The notes under the pieces were generated by a model that searched no databases, was not told where the DNA came from, and saw nothing but the letters and a program-made list of their open reading frames with translations. The position numbers were made by a program, and so were the translations under genes. A DNA stretch of 64,000 nucleotides. It comes from Ascidiaceihabitans sp. (GTDB taxonomy: Bacteria > Pseudomonadota > Alphaproteobacteria > Rhodobacterales > Rhodobacteraceae). The stretch lies in assembly GCA_029251465.1 (NCBI GenBank), contig JAQXDI010000055.1, forward strand, positions 1 to 64,000, in the 5' to 3' direction. Positions 26,996 through 36,407 of this stretch are shown here, in pieces (the stretch's first letter is position 1; every line of letters starts with the position of its first letter).

Positions 26996-27403
26996 ATGAA
27001 GATGACAGAGAAAACTTTAACAATCCGCGAAATGTGCGAGGCGTATGACGTCACGCCGCGCACTTTGCGTTTTTATGAAGCCAAAGAATTGCTGTTCCCG
27101 ATCCGCGAGGGTCAAAAGCGCCTGTTCACCAAAAGTGACCGTGGCCGACTAAAGCTGATCTTGCGCGGCAAGCGCTTTGGCTTTTCGCTCGAAGAAATTC
27201 GCCAGTTGCTGGACCTCTATAATCTTGGGGATCAACAGCAAACCCAATTCGCGCGCGCCTATGATGTGGCCCGCGACCGTTTGGCCGATATGCAAGGTCA
27301 GCGCGATGCGCTGGATGAGGCAATCGCCGATCTAAAAAACCAGATGAAGTGGGGCGAAAAAATGCTCGCTTCAATGAGTCAGCCAAAAAAAGCCGCCGAA
27401 TAG
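26996..27403 (+). CDS. MerR-family regulator, second of two, at the head of the beta-oxidation genes
   Basis: A 135-residue MerR protein related to the first one (TIREMCEAYDVTPRTLRFYEAKELL, then GRLKLILRGKRFGFSLEEIRQLL). A coiled coil covers about 75-125. The start is uncertain: GTG 26993, ATG 26996 or ATG 27002 are all in frame, and alignment to the paralogue (MTE...) favours 27002. It ends 41 nt before the acyl-CoA dehydrogenase gene, so it is probably co-transcribed with it and auto-regulated. An acyl-CoA ligand is likely from context. Confidence 0.88.
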   Translation: MKMTEKTLTIREMCEAYDVTPRTLRFYEAKELLFPIREGQKRLFTKSDRGRLKLILRGKRFGFSLEEIRQLLDLYNLGDQQQTQFARAYDVARDRLADMQGQRDALDEAIADLKNQMKWGEKMLASMSQPKKAAE

Positions 27404-27444
27404 ACGGCCCCTGAAACCGACACTACGAAACCGGAGATCGCATA

Positions 27445-29226
27445 ATGCCACGTTACACAGCCCCCACAAAAGACCTTCAATTTGTCCTGCACGACGTTTT
27501 GAAAATCACAGAAAGCACGATCCCCGGATATGACGAACTAGAGGCTGATTTCACGTCCGCCATTCTGGAAGAAGCAGGCAAACTGACCTCCGAAGTGTTG
27601 GCCCCGTTGAACGCAGTGGGCGACAAAGAGGGCTGTCGTTTAGAAAACGGCATTGTCTACACGCCGACCGGTTTCAAAGAAGCGTTTGAAAAGGTCAAAG
27701 AAGGCGGCTGGACCGGTCTGGACATGCCAGAGCAATACGGCGGGCAAAACATGCCGGCAGTTATCGGGTCTGCGGTAGGGGAATTGTTTTCATCGTCGAA
27801 CATGGCGTTCACGATGTATCAAGGCCTAACGCACGGCGCGGCCTCTGCCATTTTGGCGCACGGTACTGACGCCCAAAAAGACAAATGGTTGCCAAACATG
27901 GTATCCTGCGATTGGACCGGCACCATGAACCTGACCGAGCCACATTGCGGCACCGATCTGGGCCTGATGCGCACCAAGGCAGAACCCCAAGATGACGGAT
28001 CGTTCAAAATCACCGGGCAGAAGATCTTTATCTCGTCGGGCGAGCACGACATGGCCGACAACATCATCCACCTGTGTCTGGCAAAGATCACTGACGGGCC
28101 TGAAGGCATCAAAGGCGTGTCCCTGTTCATCGTGCCAAAGTTCATCGTGAATGACGATGGTTCACTTGGCGAACGCAACGGTGTGGCCGTGGGCAACATC
28201 GAAGAAAAGATGGGCATCCACGGCAACTCGACCTGCGTGATGAACTATGACGGCGCAACCGGATACCTGTTGGGCGACGAACATAAAGGCATGCGCGCCA
28301 TGTTCACAATGATGAACGAGGCCCGTTTGGGTGTCGGCATGCAAGGTTTGGCGCAAACCGAAGCCGCGTACCAAAACGCGCTGGATTATGCCAAAGACCG
28401 TCTGCAAGGCCGCGCCGTGACAGGTACCGAAAACCCGGACGGCCCGGCCGATCCGTTGATCGTGCACCCTGATATTCGCCGTTCGTTGATGGAACAAAAG
28501 TCATTCGCAGAAGGCGCGCGCGCGTTCATTCTGTGGGGGGCCACAATGATCGACGCCGCCCACCGTTCAGATGACAAAGATGCCGATGGTCTGGTGTCGT
28601 TGCTGACGCCCGTCATCAAAGGTTTCCTGACCGATGTGGGCTATGACATGACCGTCAAAGCGCAACAGGTCTACGGTGGCCACGGTTACATCGAAGAATG
28701 GGGCATGTCCCAATTCACCCGTGATGCGCGGATTGCGATGATCTACGAGGGCGCAAACGGCGTTCAGGCGCTTGATCTGGTTGGGCGCAAGCTGGCCCAA
28801 GACGGCGGCAAGCACGTGATGGCGTTCTTTGATTTGGTCAAAAACTTTATCAAGGACAACACGGGGCAAGACGAAGCGTTCGACAAAGACTTCCTTGATC
28901 CGCTCAAGGCTGCGTCCAAGGATTTACAAGCCGCCGGCATGTATTTCATGCAAAACGGCATGAGCAATCCAAACCACGCGCTGTCCGGGTCCAATGACTT
29001 TATGCACATGTTCGGGCACGTCTGCCTTGGCCTGATGTGGGCGCGTATGGGTAAAGTTGCATCTGAAACGCTGGCAGCAGGCACGTCGGACGCGACGTTC
29101 TACGAGACAAAATTGGCGACAGGTCGTTTCTATATGGCGCGTCAATTGCCATCGACAGCGCTGCACCTGACACGCATCCAATCTGGCGCAGATACGGTTA
29201 TGGCGCTGGATGCTGCCAACTTTTGA
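27445..29226 (+). CDS. Acyl-CoA dehydrogenase, long form (FadE/DmdC family)
   Basis: A 593-residue acyl-CoA dehydrogenase with an extra C-terminal domain. The dehydrogenase core includes [20 protein letters not shown] in two parts, [12 protein letters not shown] and [23 protein letters not shown] near residues 405-430. The C-terminal extension (about 470-593) and the N-terminus [18 protein letters not shown] mark the family that includes DmdC (3-methylmercaptopropionyl-CoA dehydrogenase) of DMSP-degrading roseobacters as well as general beta-oxidation enzymes. No dmdB or dmdD-like gene is adjacent, and the thiolase and FadB genes follow, so fatty acid oxidation is the more likely role. DMSP use is not excluded. 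Confidence 0.9.
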   Translation: MPRYTAPTKDLQFVLHDVLKITESTIPGYDELEADFTSAILEEAGKLTSEVLAPLNAVGDKEGCRLENGIVYTPTGFKEAFEKVKEGGWTGLDMPEQYGGQNMPAVIGSAVGELFSSSNMAFTMYQGLTHGAASAILAHGTDAQKDKWLPNMVSCDWTGTMNLTEPHCGTDLGLMRTKAEPQDDGSFKITGQKIFISSGEHDMADNIIHLCLAKITDGPEGIKGVSLFIVPKFIVNDDGSLGERNGVAVGNIEEKMGIHGNSTCVMNYDGATGYLLGDEHKGMRAMFTMMNEARLGVGMQGLAQTEAAYQNALDYAKDRLQGRAVTGTENPDGPADPLIVHPDIRRSLMEQKSFAEGARAFILWGATMIDAAHRSDDKDADGLVSLLTPVIKGFLTDVGYDMTVKAQQVYGGHGYIEEWGMSQFTRDARIAMIYEGANGVQALDLVGRKLAQDGGKHVMAFFDLVKNFIKDNTGQDEAFDKDFLDPLKAASKDLQAAGMYFMQNGMSNPNHALSGSNDFMHMFGHVCLGLMWARMGKVASETLAAGTSDATFYETKLATGRFYMARQLPSTALHLTRIQSGADTVMALDAANF

Positions 29227-29235
29227 TCACGGTGT

Positions 29236-29254
29236 GGTGGGGGACACCCCCACC
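29236..29254 (+). terminator. GC-rich hairpin after the long acyl-CoA dehydrogenase gene
   Basis: GGTGGGGG and CCCCCACC form an 8-bp stem with a 3-nt loop, 10 nt after the stop. No T run follows, so it is more likely an mRNA processing or stabilising stem inside the operon than a full terminator. Confidence 0.4.
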
Positions 29255-29281
29255 TTACCCGCCCATTTTTGAGGTCCCAAG

Positions 29282-29494
29282 ATGCCAAAACGCTTTCGTT
29301 TGACCCGCCGTTTTCCTGTCGCAATGACAGAAGACGGCTATCGCAAGCTCAAGCGTTTTGCTGCTGATGCGGGGCTGGATGAAGGCGAAGCACTGTCGTT
29401 TTTATTCGAAAACTTTGACAGTGTTACGGATGAAGAAAACCTGACAACACGGCTACGACAATTCAATGCCGAACTTGATGACCGCAAGCGTTAA
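29282..29494 (+). CDS. Conserved small protein of unknown function
   Basis: A 70-residue basic protein. It reads as a short beta strand ([25 protein letters not shown] in two parts) followed by two helices ([13 protein letters not shown], and [18 protein letters not shown]). The layout resembles ribbon-helix-helix proteins, but the match is weak and I do not claim DNA binding. It sits between the two acyl-CoA dehydrogenase genes, with 20 nt to the next gene, and is probably part of the operon. GAGG precedes the ATG. Confidence 0.65.
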   Translation: MPKRFRLTRRFPVAMTEDGYRKLKRFAADAGLDEGEALSFLFENFDSVTDEENLTTRLRQFNAELDDRKR

Positions 29495-29514
29495 CGCCAC
29501 CTGAGGGAAACGAC

Positions 29515-30672
29515 ATGAAAGATATGGACGCTGCCCAAACGGGTTGGATGACCTACGAACACCAGATGATTGCCGACATGACAGCGCAATTCATCACCAA
29601 CGAGTGGGCCCCTAAATTCGCTGATTGGCGCAGGCAAGGTCAGATGGATCGCTCAACCTGGGCCGAGGCCGGTGATTTGGGTCTATTGTGCCCCTCAATC
29701 CCAGAGGAATTCGGCGGCGCAGGTGGTGATTTCGGGCACGAGGCCGCGATCCTGATCGAAGGCAGCCGCGCCAATCTGGCCAGCTGGGGGCACGGGATTC
29801 ATTCGGGCATCGTCGCGCATTACATCTTGAACTGTGGCACGGATGAGCAAAAAGCACGCTGGTTGCCGAAAATGGTATCGGGCGAATTGGTTGGCGCACT
29901 GGCGATGACGGAACCGTCTACCGGGTCGGACGTGCAGGCGATCAAAACCCGCGCGATCAAGGACGGCAATGCCTACCGCCTGTCCGGTCAAAAGACGTTT
30001 ATCACCAACGGTCAGCATGCGAATTTGATCATCGTGGCAGCCAAGACCGATCCGTCGCTGGGCTCCAAAGGCGTGTCGCTGGTTGTGTTGGAAACTGACG
30101 GAGCCAAAGGGTTCGCCCGCGGTCGCAACCTGGAAAAAATCGGGATGCACGCGGCAGACACATCCGAGTTGTTCTTTGACAACGTCGAGATTGCGCCAGA
30201 AAACATTCTGGGTGGCGTTGAGGGTCAGGGGTTTAACCAACTGATGAACCAGCTGCCTCAAGAACGCTTGATCATTGCCTGCTCTGCCATTGGCGCGATG
30301 GAGGGTGCTGTTGAACGTACGGTGGCGTACTGTCGTGAACGCGAAGCTTTTGGCGGACCAATCATGCAGTTCCAGAACACCCGTTTCAAACTGGCCGAAT
30401 GCAAAACCAAAACCATGGTCAGCCGCGCGTTTTTTGACGAGTGTATGGCTGAACATTTGCGCGGTGATCTGACGCCAGACAAAGCCGCGATGTGCAAATA
30501 CTGGACGACGGACACGCAGGCTTGGGTGCTGGATGAGTGCTTGCAACTGCACGGCGGATACGGGTTCATGCAGGAATATGCGATCGGTGAAATGTGGACG
30601 GATGCACGTGTGCAGCGCATCTACGGCGGCACCAATGAAATCATGAAAGAGCTGATCGCCCGCGCCTTATAA
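29515..30672 (+). CDS. Acyl-CoA dehydrogenase, standard length
   Basis: A 385-residue flavoenzyme with [20 protein letters not shown] in two parts, [21 protein letters not shown] in two parts, and the C-terminal [41 protein letters not shown] region. The Glu-Asn-Gly-type catalytic base position is occupied within [10 protein letters not shown]. It oxidises acyl-CoA to trans-2-enoyl-CoA and passes electrons to ETF. A ribosome binding site (GAGGGAAACGAC) precedes the ATG. Chain-length preference cannot be read from sequence. It complements the long acyl-CoA dehydrogenase two genes upstream. Confidence 0.92.
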   Translation: MKDMDAAQTGWMTYEHQMIADMTAQFITNEWAPKFADWRRQGQMDRSTWAEAGDLGLLCPSIPEEFGGAGGDFGHEAAILIEGSRANLASWGHGIHSGIVAHYILNCGTDEQKARWLPKMVSGELVGALAMTEPSTGSDVQAIKTRAIKDGNAYRLSGQKTFITNGQHANLIIVAAKTDPSLGSKGVSLVVLETDGAKGFARGRNLEKIGMHAADTSELFFDNVEIAPENILGGVEGQGFNQLMNQLPQERLIIACSAIGAMEGAVERTVAYCREREAFGGPIMQFQNTRFKLAECKTKTMVSRAFFDECMAEHLRGDLTPDKAAMCKYWTTDTQAWVLDECLQLHGGYGFMQEYAIGEMWTDARVQRIYGGTNEIMKELIARAL

Positions 30673-30707
30673 TCACGACAAACAGAAGACTGCCTTGGGA
30701 GGCCACG

Positions 30708-31349
30708 ATGACATTACAATTGCAATGCTTTGGTGAAAGCGGAAATTCTTACAAAGCAGCCCTCGCGCTGGAATTGTCCGGGCTTGAATGGGAAGCCGTC
30801 TTTGTCGATTTCTTCAGCGGCGCGGCACGCACAGATGAATTCAAATCGCTCAACACGATGGCCGAAGCGCCGGTGCTGATCGACACCGATCACAACTATA
30901 CCGTCACCCAATCCGGCGCGATCCAGGATTACATCAGCCACCTAAGCGGCAAATTCGCCGGCAACACCCCCGAAGATCGCCGCGAAGTTTTGCGCTGGGT
31001 TTTGTGGGACAATCACAAGCTCAGCTCGATGGCCGGTGTCACCCGTTTCCTGATGAACTTTCTACCCGAAGACAAACGCCCACAAGAAGTTATCGCCTTT
31101 AATCAAGGGCGGTTGAAAGGGGCCTATGCGGTTTTGAACGCCCACCTTGAAGGGCGCGACTGGATCGTAGGCGACGGTATCACCAACGCTGATCTCAGCT
31201 GCTGTGGCTACCTGTATTACCCAGAGCCGTTTGGCTTTGATCGTGCCGCCTACCCGAACATCGACGCCTGGCTAACCCGCCTGTCTGAAACACCCGGTTG
31301 GAAAGCGCCCTACGATTTGATGCCCGGCAGCCCAGCGGATCGGGCGTAA
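30708..31349 (+). CDS. Glutathione S-transferase family protein
   Basis: A 213-residue GST. The N-terminal thioredoxin-like domain contains CFGESGNSYKAALALELSGLEWE in two parts with the catalytic-type Ser/Asn in GNSYK, and the cis-Pro loop APVLIDTDHNYTVTQSGAI near 48-66. The helical C-terminal domain has LEGRDWIVGDGITNADLSC. It lies inside the beta-oxidation cluster on the same strand, between the second acyl-CoA dehydrogenase and the YidD-like gene. It may remove reactive enals formed from lipids, but this is inference. Confidence 0.87.
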   Translation: MTLQLQCFGESGNSYKAALALELSGLEWEAVFVDFFSGAARTDEFKSLNTMAEAPVLIDTDHNYTVTQSGAIQDYISHLSGKFAGNTPEDRREVLRWVLWDNHKLSSMAGVTRFLMNFLPEDKRPQEVIAFNQGRLKGAYAVLNAHLEGRDWIVGDGITNADLSCCGYLYYPEPFGFDRAAYPNIDAWLTRLSETPGWKAPYDLMPGSPADRA

Positions 31350-31354
31350 CCCGG

Positions 31355-31735
31355 ATGCTCAACGCAGCCTCTCTTGTCCTTATTCGCGGGTATCAGACTT
31401 ATCTGTCCCCGCGCAAAGGCTATGGCTGCGCCTATCGTCTGGCCCATGGCGGCACCGGATGTTCCGGCTACGTCAAACACCGCATTGCTGAAACCGGTGT
31501 GATCCGCGCCATGCCCAGCATTTTCCAACGCTTTGACGCCTGCAAACGCGCCGCTTTGTCCCTGGAAATGACCGCCCAAGCGGACCAAAACCAACCCAAG
31601 AAACGTAAATCCCGTTGGTACAATTATTGCGACCCTTGCAGTGCCTGCGGCTATTGCGGTGCCTCTGGCCAGCAATCCAACGGATGCGATTTAACACCTG
31701 ACTGCGCCTGCGCTCCTGATTGCTGCAGCTTTTGA
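31355..31735 (+). CDS. yidD: YidD-like membrane protein insertion factor with a cysteine-rich tail
   Basis: A 126-residue protein from the ATG at 31355. Residues 5-70 match the YidD domain in outline: LVLIRGYQTYLSP at the start, then a Cys-containing segment (GYGCAYRLAHGGTGCSGYVK) and a final helix. Canonical YidD has FYPTCSEYA here, and this copy differs. The C-terminal 35 residues hold nine cysteines (92, 95, 98, 101, 111, 117, 119, 123, 124) in CxxCxxCxxC and CxC patterns, which suggests a metal or Fe-S site. Canonical yidD lies near rnpA-yidC, so this is a displaced or second copy. The ribosome binding site is weak. Confidence 0.75.
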   Translation: MLNAASLVLIRGYQTYLSPRKGYGCAYRLAHGGTGCSGYVKHRIAETGVIRAMPSIFQRFDACKRAALSLEMTAQADQNQPKKRKSRWYNYCDPCSACGYCGASGQQSNGCDLTPDCACAPDCCSF

Positions 31736-31762
31736 CCGAATTGAACGACAAAGGAAAAACTA

Positions 31763-32974
31763 ATGACCGAAGCCTATATCTACGACGCTCTGCGCACCCC
31801 GCGTGGCAAAGGCCGCAAGGATGGCGCGTTACACGAAGTGACAGCATTGCGCCTGTCCGCTGTGACAATGAACGCAATGAAGGAACGCAACAATCTGGAC
31901 GGTCACGCCGTTGAAGACGTGATTTGGGGCAACGTGACCCAAGTGATGGAACAGGGCGGCTGCCTTGCACGCTCGGCCGTGTTGGCATCCGATCTAGACG
32001 AATCCATCCCCGGTCTCGCGATCAACCGGTTTTGCGCGTCCGGCATGGAAGCCGTGAATTTGGCCGCCAACCAAGTCAAAGGCGGCGCTGGCATGGCGTA
32101 TATCGCTGGCGGCGTGGAAATGATGGGCCGCGTGCCTATGGGTTCTGACGGGGCGGCGATCGCGGCGGATCCGTCTGTGGCGCTCGACACGTATTTTGTC
32201 CCGCAAGGCATCAGCGCCGACATCATCGCAACGGAATACGGCTTTAGTCGTGATGACGCCGATCTGTTGGCGGTTGAATCCCAGCGCCGCGCGAAAATGG
32301 CATGGGACGAGAAACGTTTTGCCAACTCGGTGATCACCGTGCGTGACGTCAATGGCCTCTCTATTCTGGACCACGACGAATACATGCGCCCACAAACCGA
32401 CATGCAAAGCCTTGGTGGTTTGAACCCCGCGTTCCAAGCCATGGGCGAAGTCATGCCCGGCTTTGATAAAGTCGCGTTGATGAAATACCCGCACCTTGAG
32501 AAAATCAACCACATCCACCACGCGGGCAATTCGTCAGGTATCGTTGATGGCTCTGCTGCCGTGCTGATCGGCAACAAAGAGTTCGGCGAAAAATACGGGT
32601 TGAAACCACGTGCGCGCATTCGTGCGACGACCAAAATCGGCACCGATCCAACGATCATGTTGACGGGTCCCGTGCCTGCCACCAAGAAAATCCTCGCGGA
32701 TCACGGTATGACAATTTCCGACATTGATCTGTTCGAAGTCAACGAAGCCTTCGCGTCGGTCGTGTTGTTGTTCATGGATGCGTTTGGGGTTGATCACTCA
32801 AAGGTTAACGTGAACGGCGGCTCCATCGCGATGGGTCACCCGTTGGGGGCCACAGGCGCGATGATCATCGGCACGCTGCTGGACGAACTGGAACGCCAAG
32901 ACAAAGAAGTTGGCCTTGCCACGCTGTGTATTGCATCGGGAATGGGGGCTGCCACAATCATCGAGCGGGTGTAA
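31763..32974 (+). CDS. fadA: Acetyl-CoA C-acyltransferase (thiolase, FadA type)
   Basis: A 403-residue thiolase that cleaves 3-ketoacyl-CoA with CoA in the last step of beta-oxidation. The nucleophile is Cys91 in NRFCASGMEA. The other signatures are VNEAFASVVLLF near 327, NVNGGSIAMGHPLGATGA near 353-370 with the catalytic His, and CIASGMGAATIIERV at the C-terminus, where the second active-site Cys sits. It is upstream of the FadB-type gene, and the two products usually form a complex. Confidence 0.94.
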   Translation: MTEAYIYDALRTPRGKGRKDGALHEVTALRLSAVTMNAMKERNNLDGHAVEDVIWGNVTQVMEQGGCLARSAVLASDLDESIPGLAINRFCASGMEAVNLAANQVKGGAGMAYIAGGVEMMGRVPMGSDGAAIAADPSVALDTYFVPQGISADIIATEYGFSRDDADLLAVESQRRAKMAWDEKRFANSVITVRDVNGLSILDHDEYMRPQTDMQSLGGLNPAFQAMGEVMPGFDKVALMKYPHLEKINHIHHAGNSSGIVDGSAAVLIGNKEFGEKYGLKPRARIRATTKIGTDPTIMLTGPVPATKKILADHGMTISDIDLFEVNEAFASVVLLFMDAFGVDHSKVNVNGGSIAMGHPLGATGAMIIGTLLDELERQDKEVGLATLCIASGMGAATIIERV

Positions 32975-32982
32975 GCTCAGGC

Positions 32983-33456
32983 ATGGCTGATCAAAGCGAC
33001 GACGCAGCAAAACAAATTTGCGAAGGTCATCTGGACCTGACGGGCACCGCCCTGATGTCTGGTGACTTTGGCAGTTTTGCGAGCGCCTTCCATTTGCCAC
33101 AACATTTGGCGATGGACGGCAAGAAGGTTTTGATCAGCACGCGCAGTGAGTTGAAGAGTGTATTTGATAATATGCATGCACACTTCAAATCCATGGGCGT
33201 CACTGAATTACTGCGCTTCATCGAAGCGGCTTCTTTCACCTCGCCGACGCGCATCACGGCCACACACGTCATCCGCAACGGCCAACGCCTGGACGCTCCA
33301 GATCCAGTCTATTCCGTGATCGAAAAAATTGATGGCAACTGGCTGATTGTATCGGGTGACCATGCTCTTGATGAGAAAAGTGGACAAGGCCGCGCATTGA
33401 TGTCGGCCGGAAAATCAACGCTGTTGGACGATGGTTTGTCCGACACAGAAAATTAG
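32983..33456 (+). CDS. NTF2/SnoaL-like small protein
   Basis: A 157-residue alpha+beta protein whose layout (a helical start with HLDLTGTALMSGDFGSF, then strands ending in YSVIEKIDGNWLIVSGDHAL) matches the NTF2-like cone fold seen in SnoaL and polyketide cyclases. No catalytic residues can be assigned. The gene starts 9 nt after the thiolase stop and lies before the FadB-type gene, so it is part of the beta-oxidation operon. It may be a small accessory protein. Confidence 0.65.
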   Translation: MADQSDDAAKQICEGHLDLTGTALMSGDFGSFASAFHLPQHLAMDGKKVLISTRSELKSVFDNMHAHFKSMGVTELLRFIEAASFTSPTRITATHVIRNGQRLDAPDPVYSVIEKIDGNWLIVSGDHALDEKSGQGRALMSAGKSTLLDDGLSDTEN

Positions 33457-33458
33457 AT

Positions 33459-33480
33459 CAGAACCGCGGTTCTGGTTTTA
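33459..33480 (+). terminator. Palindromic hairpin between the NTF2-like gene and the FadB gene
   Basis: CAGAACCGCGGTTCTG is a perfect 16-bp palindrome and folds as a 6-bp stem, 4-nt loop hairpin followed by GTTTTA. It may partially terminate transcription or act as an operator upstream of fadB. Confidence 0.4.
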
Positions 33481-33506
33481 GACAACCTCTCCAAAGGAGA
33501 TAAGAT

Positions 33507-35708
33507 ATGACTGACTTTACAATGACCAAAGATGCCGATGGCGTCGCAGTAATCACGTGGGATGTGGCCGACAAGACCATGAACGTGATGTCCGTCGAGG
33601 GGCTGGAAACCCTTGATGCATTGGTGGATGACGCACTGGGTGACGAGGCCGTCAAAGGTATCGTGATCACGTCTGGCAAGGACACGTTTGCTGGCGGCAT
33701 GGACTTGAACCTGCTCGCCAAGATGAAAGCAGACGCAGGCGATGATCCTGCACGCGGCCTGTTCGAGGGCACAATGAAAATGCACCATTTGCTGCGCAAG
33801 ATCGAGCGCGCAAACATGGATGCAAAAACCAACCAAGGCGGCAAACCTATCGCTGCCGCCCTGCCCGGCACTGCCGCTGGCATTGGCCTGGAACTGCCAT
33901 TGGCGACGCACCGCATCTTTGCTGCCAACAACCCAAAGGCCAAAATCGGCCTGCCGGAAATTCTGGTTGGTATCTTTCCGGGCGCTGGCGGCACGACCCG
34001 TTTGGTCCGCAAACTTGGCCTGATGGGCGCGTCATCCTTGTTGCTTGAGGGCCGGATGAATTCGCCGGAAAAAGCCAAACAAGCAGGCGTCATCGACGAA
34101 ATCGCCGACGATCCGGTTGCCGCAGCCCGCGCTTGGGTGCTGAACGCATCCGACGCGGACCTCGTGAAACCGTGGGACGCCAAAGGTTACAAACTGCCCG
34201 GCGGCGCACCGTATCACCCAGCCGGTTTCATGAACTTTGTTGGTGCCAACGCGATGGTCAACGGCAAAACCAAAGGCGCGTTTCCTGCCGCCAAGGCGAT
34301 GCTGTCCGCCATCTACGAAGGCGCACTTGTGCCCTTTGACACCGCCCTAAAAATCGAAGCGCGCTGGTTTACTAATATCCTGATGAACCCGTCCTCTTCG
34401 GCCATGATCCGATCCTTGTTTCTGAACAAAGAAGCGCTTGAAAAAGGTGCTGTGCGTCCCAAAGACGTTCCTGATCAACGGGTTAAAAAGCTCGGCGTTC
34501 TGGGTGCAGGCATGATGGGCGCAGGCATCGCGCTGGTGTCAGCCCAAGCCGGCATCGAAGTTGTCCTGATCGACCGCGACCAAGAAGCGGCTGACAAAGG
34601 CAAAGCCTATTCAGCAACTTACATGGACAAAGGCATCGCCCGCAAAAAAGCGACCGAGGAAAAGAAGGCCGCATTGCTGTCGCTGATCACCGCAACCCCT
34701 GACGTTGAAAAACTGGCTGGTTGTGATCTGATCATCGAAGCCGTGTTTGAGGACCCGGCCGTGAAAGCAGAGATCACCAAGCGCGTCGAAGCTGTGATCC
34801 CTGCGGATTGCATCTTTGCCTCCAACACCTCGACCTTGCCAATTTCTGATCTCGCCAAGGCGTCCAGCCGTCCCGAGCAGTTCATCGGTATCCACTTCTT
34901 TTCACCCGTTGAGAAAATGTTGCTGGTCGAGATCATCAAAGGCGCTGAAACTGGCGACGTTGCTGTGGCAAAATCGCTCGATTACGTCCGTCAAATCCGC
35001 AAAACGCCAATTGTTGTGAACGACGCGCGCTTCTTCTACGCCAACCGTTGTATTATCCCTTACGGCAATGAAGCAACGCGCATGGTCACCGAAGGCGTCG
35101 CACCACAATTGATCGACAGCGCGGCACAGCAGCTCGGCTTCCCTGTGGGTCCAATCCAGTTGGGGGATGAGACGTCCATCGACCTAGGTGTGCGCATCAT
35201 GAAAGCCACCAAAGCCGCCATGGGCAACGCCTACCCCGCGTCCGAAGCCGACGATCTGATCGTCTGGATGGAAGACTTGGGCCGCTTGGGTCGCAAAGCC
35301 AACGCGGGCTACTTTGAGTACGACGAAAAGGGCAAACGCACTGGCTACTGGAAAGGCATCCACGACAAATATCCATTGGCCGAAGAGCAGCCAAAACTGC
35401 AAGACGTCCAAGATCGCTTGATGTTCGCGCAAGTGCTTGAGGCCGTCCGCGCGCTCGAAGAAGGCGTGCTTGAAGACATCCGCGAAGGCGACGTTGGCGC
35501 AATCCTTGGTTGGGGTTTTGCCCCGGCAACTGGTGGGCCGTTCAGCTATCTGGACATCCTTGGCACACCATACGCCGCCGAACGCTGTGACCAATTGCAA
35601 GCTGCCTACGGTGATCGTTTCGAATGCCCAGCACTGTTGCGTGAAATGGCCGCCAAGAACCAAACGTTCTACGGTCGTTTCGACAAATCTGACGCTGCAG
35701 CCGCGTAA
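33507..35708 (+). CDS. fadB: FadB/FadJ-type multifunctional enzyme (enoyl-CoA hydratase / 3-hydroxyacyl-CoA dehydrogenase)
   Basis: A 733-residue two-domain enzyme. The N-terminal crotonase domain (about 1-190) has GGMDLNLLAKM, KPIAAALPGTAAGIGLELPLATHRIFAA in parts, and GLPEILVGIFPGAGGTTRL with the catalytic Glu. The NAD-binding Rossmann motif is KLGVLGAGMMGAGIALVSAQAG near 330, and the C-terminal dehydrogenase domains include HFFSPVEKMLLVEIIKG and GFPVGPIQLGDETSIDLG. A strong GGAGA site precedes the ATG. It performs the hydration and oxidation steps between the acyl-CoA dehydrogenases and the thiolase. Confidence 0.95.
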   Translation: MTDFTMTKDADGVAVITWDVADKTMNVMSVEGLETLDALVDDALGDEAVKGIVITSGKDTFAGGMDLNLLAKMKADAGDDPARGLFEGTMKMHHLLRKIERANMDAKTNQGGKPIAAALPGTAAGIGLELPLATHRIFAANNPKAKIGLPEILVGIFPGAGGTTRLVRKLGLMGASSLLLEGRMNSPEKAKQAGVIDEIADDPVAAARAWVLNASDADLVKPWDAKGYKLPGGAPYHPAGFMNFVGANAMVNGKTKGAFPAAKAMLSAIYEGALVPFDTALKIEARWFTNILMNPSSSAMIRSLFLNKEALEKGAVRPKDVPDQRVKKLGVLGAGMMGAGIALVSAQAGIEVVLIDRDQEAADKGKAYSATYMDKGIARKKATEEKKAALLSLITATPDVEKLAGCDLIIEAVFEDPAVKAEITKRVEAVIPADCIFASNTSTLPISDLAKASSRPEQFIGIHFFSPVEKMLLVEIIKGAETGDVAVAKSLDYVRQIRKTPIVVNDARFFYANRCIIPYGNEATRMVTEGVAPQLIDSAAQQLGFPVGPIQLGDETSIDLGVRIMKATKAAMGNAYPASEADDLIVWMEDLGRLGRKANAGYFEYDEKGKRTGYWKGIHDKYPLAEEQPKLQDVQDRLMFAQVLEAVRALEEGVLEDIREGDVGAILGWGFAPATGGPFSYLDILGTPYAAERCDQLQAAYGDRFECPALLREMAAKNQTFYGRFDKSDAAAA

Positions 35709-35716
35709 AACCAATC

Positions 35717-35745
35717 GGATCGGGGCCCGCACGAGGCTCCGATCC
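35717..35745 (+). terminator. Hairpin after the FadB gene
   Basis: GGATCGGGGCC (35717-35727) and GGCTCCGATCC (35735-35745) pair with one mismatch. No T run follows. It may end the beta-oxidation operon with the help of Rho. Confidence 0.5.
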
Positions 35746-35786
35746 CCCTCTCGCCATTTCAAGTGCGAGCCGCTAAACACCCCCTC

Positions 35787-36407
35787 ATGTCACATATTGA
35801 ATCACTATTCGTCACCCGCCTGTACCGTGCGCAGCTGTCCGAACAGGGCAAAGCCGTCGACATGGGCGAAATCGAAGCCTCCTGCTGGTCCATCGCCGAA
35901 GATGACGATGCGGGCCAGGACTGGTGCGAGGAAAACGGTTATCCGGGCTACACCAGCTACGCGTCCCTCACCGACCTTGGCTGGCGGTTCCCGATCTTTA
36001 AGGACCTCGTCAAAGTGCTCGACAAACACGTCGCGGCCTTTGCAAAAGACCTCGCCTTTGATCTGGACGGCAAAAAGCTGAAACTGGATTCGCTGTGGGT
36101 CAACATCCTGCTCCAAGGCGGTGTGCACACATCGCACATTCATCCCCATTCGGTGATCAGCGGCACGACCTACGTGACCATGCCGGACGGGGCCAGCGCG
36201 ATCAAATTCGAAGATCCGCGATTGGCGATGATGATGGCAGCACCCGCGCGGATCAAAGATGCGCCAACGGGGCTAAAAACCTTTAGCTATGTCGCCCCGG
36301 ACGTCGGGGATGTGCTGTTGTGGGAAAGTTGGTTGCGCCATGAAGTGCCATTGAACATGGCCGATGATGAACGCATCTCCGTCAGCTTTAACTACGGCTG
36401 GGGCTAG
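35787..36407 (+). CDS. 2OG-Fe(II) oxygenase family protein
   Basis: A 206-residue double-stranded beta-helix protein of the putative 2OG-Fe(II) oxygenase family (the type matching TIGR02466). The Fe ligands lie in HTSHIHPHSVISGTTYV near residues 114-130, with the distal His in WLRHEVPLNMADDERISVS, where the Arg would bind 2-oxoglutarate. The protein starts at the ATG at 35787; a GTG at 35763 is also in frame but less likely. The substrate is unknown. It follows the beta-oxidation genes after a hairpin. Confidence 0.8.
   Translation: MSHIESLFVTRLYRAQLSEQGKAVDMGEIEASCWSIAEDDDAGQDWCEENGYPGYTSYASLTDLGWRFPIFKDLVKVLDKHVAAFAKDLAFDLDGKKLKLDSLWVNILLQGGVHTSHIHPHSVISGTTYVTMPDGASAIKFEDPRLAMMMAAPARIKDAPTGLKTFSYVAPDVGDVLLWESWLRHEVPLNMADDERISVSFNYGWG

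Noticed and set aside
27445-29226. Naming the long acyl-CoA dehydrogenase dmdC
   Set aside because: It belongs to a family that contains DmdC, but neighbours are ordinary beta-oxidation genes and no dmdB or dmdD is adjacent.
29695-30552. A 285-codon open frame on the minus strand inside the second acyl-CoA dehydrogenase gene
   Set aside because: It is fully covered by a convincing gene on the other strand and its translation shows no domain.
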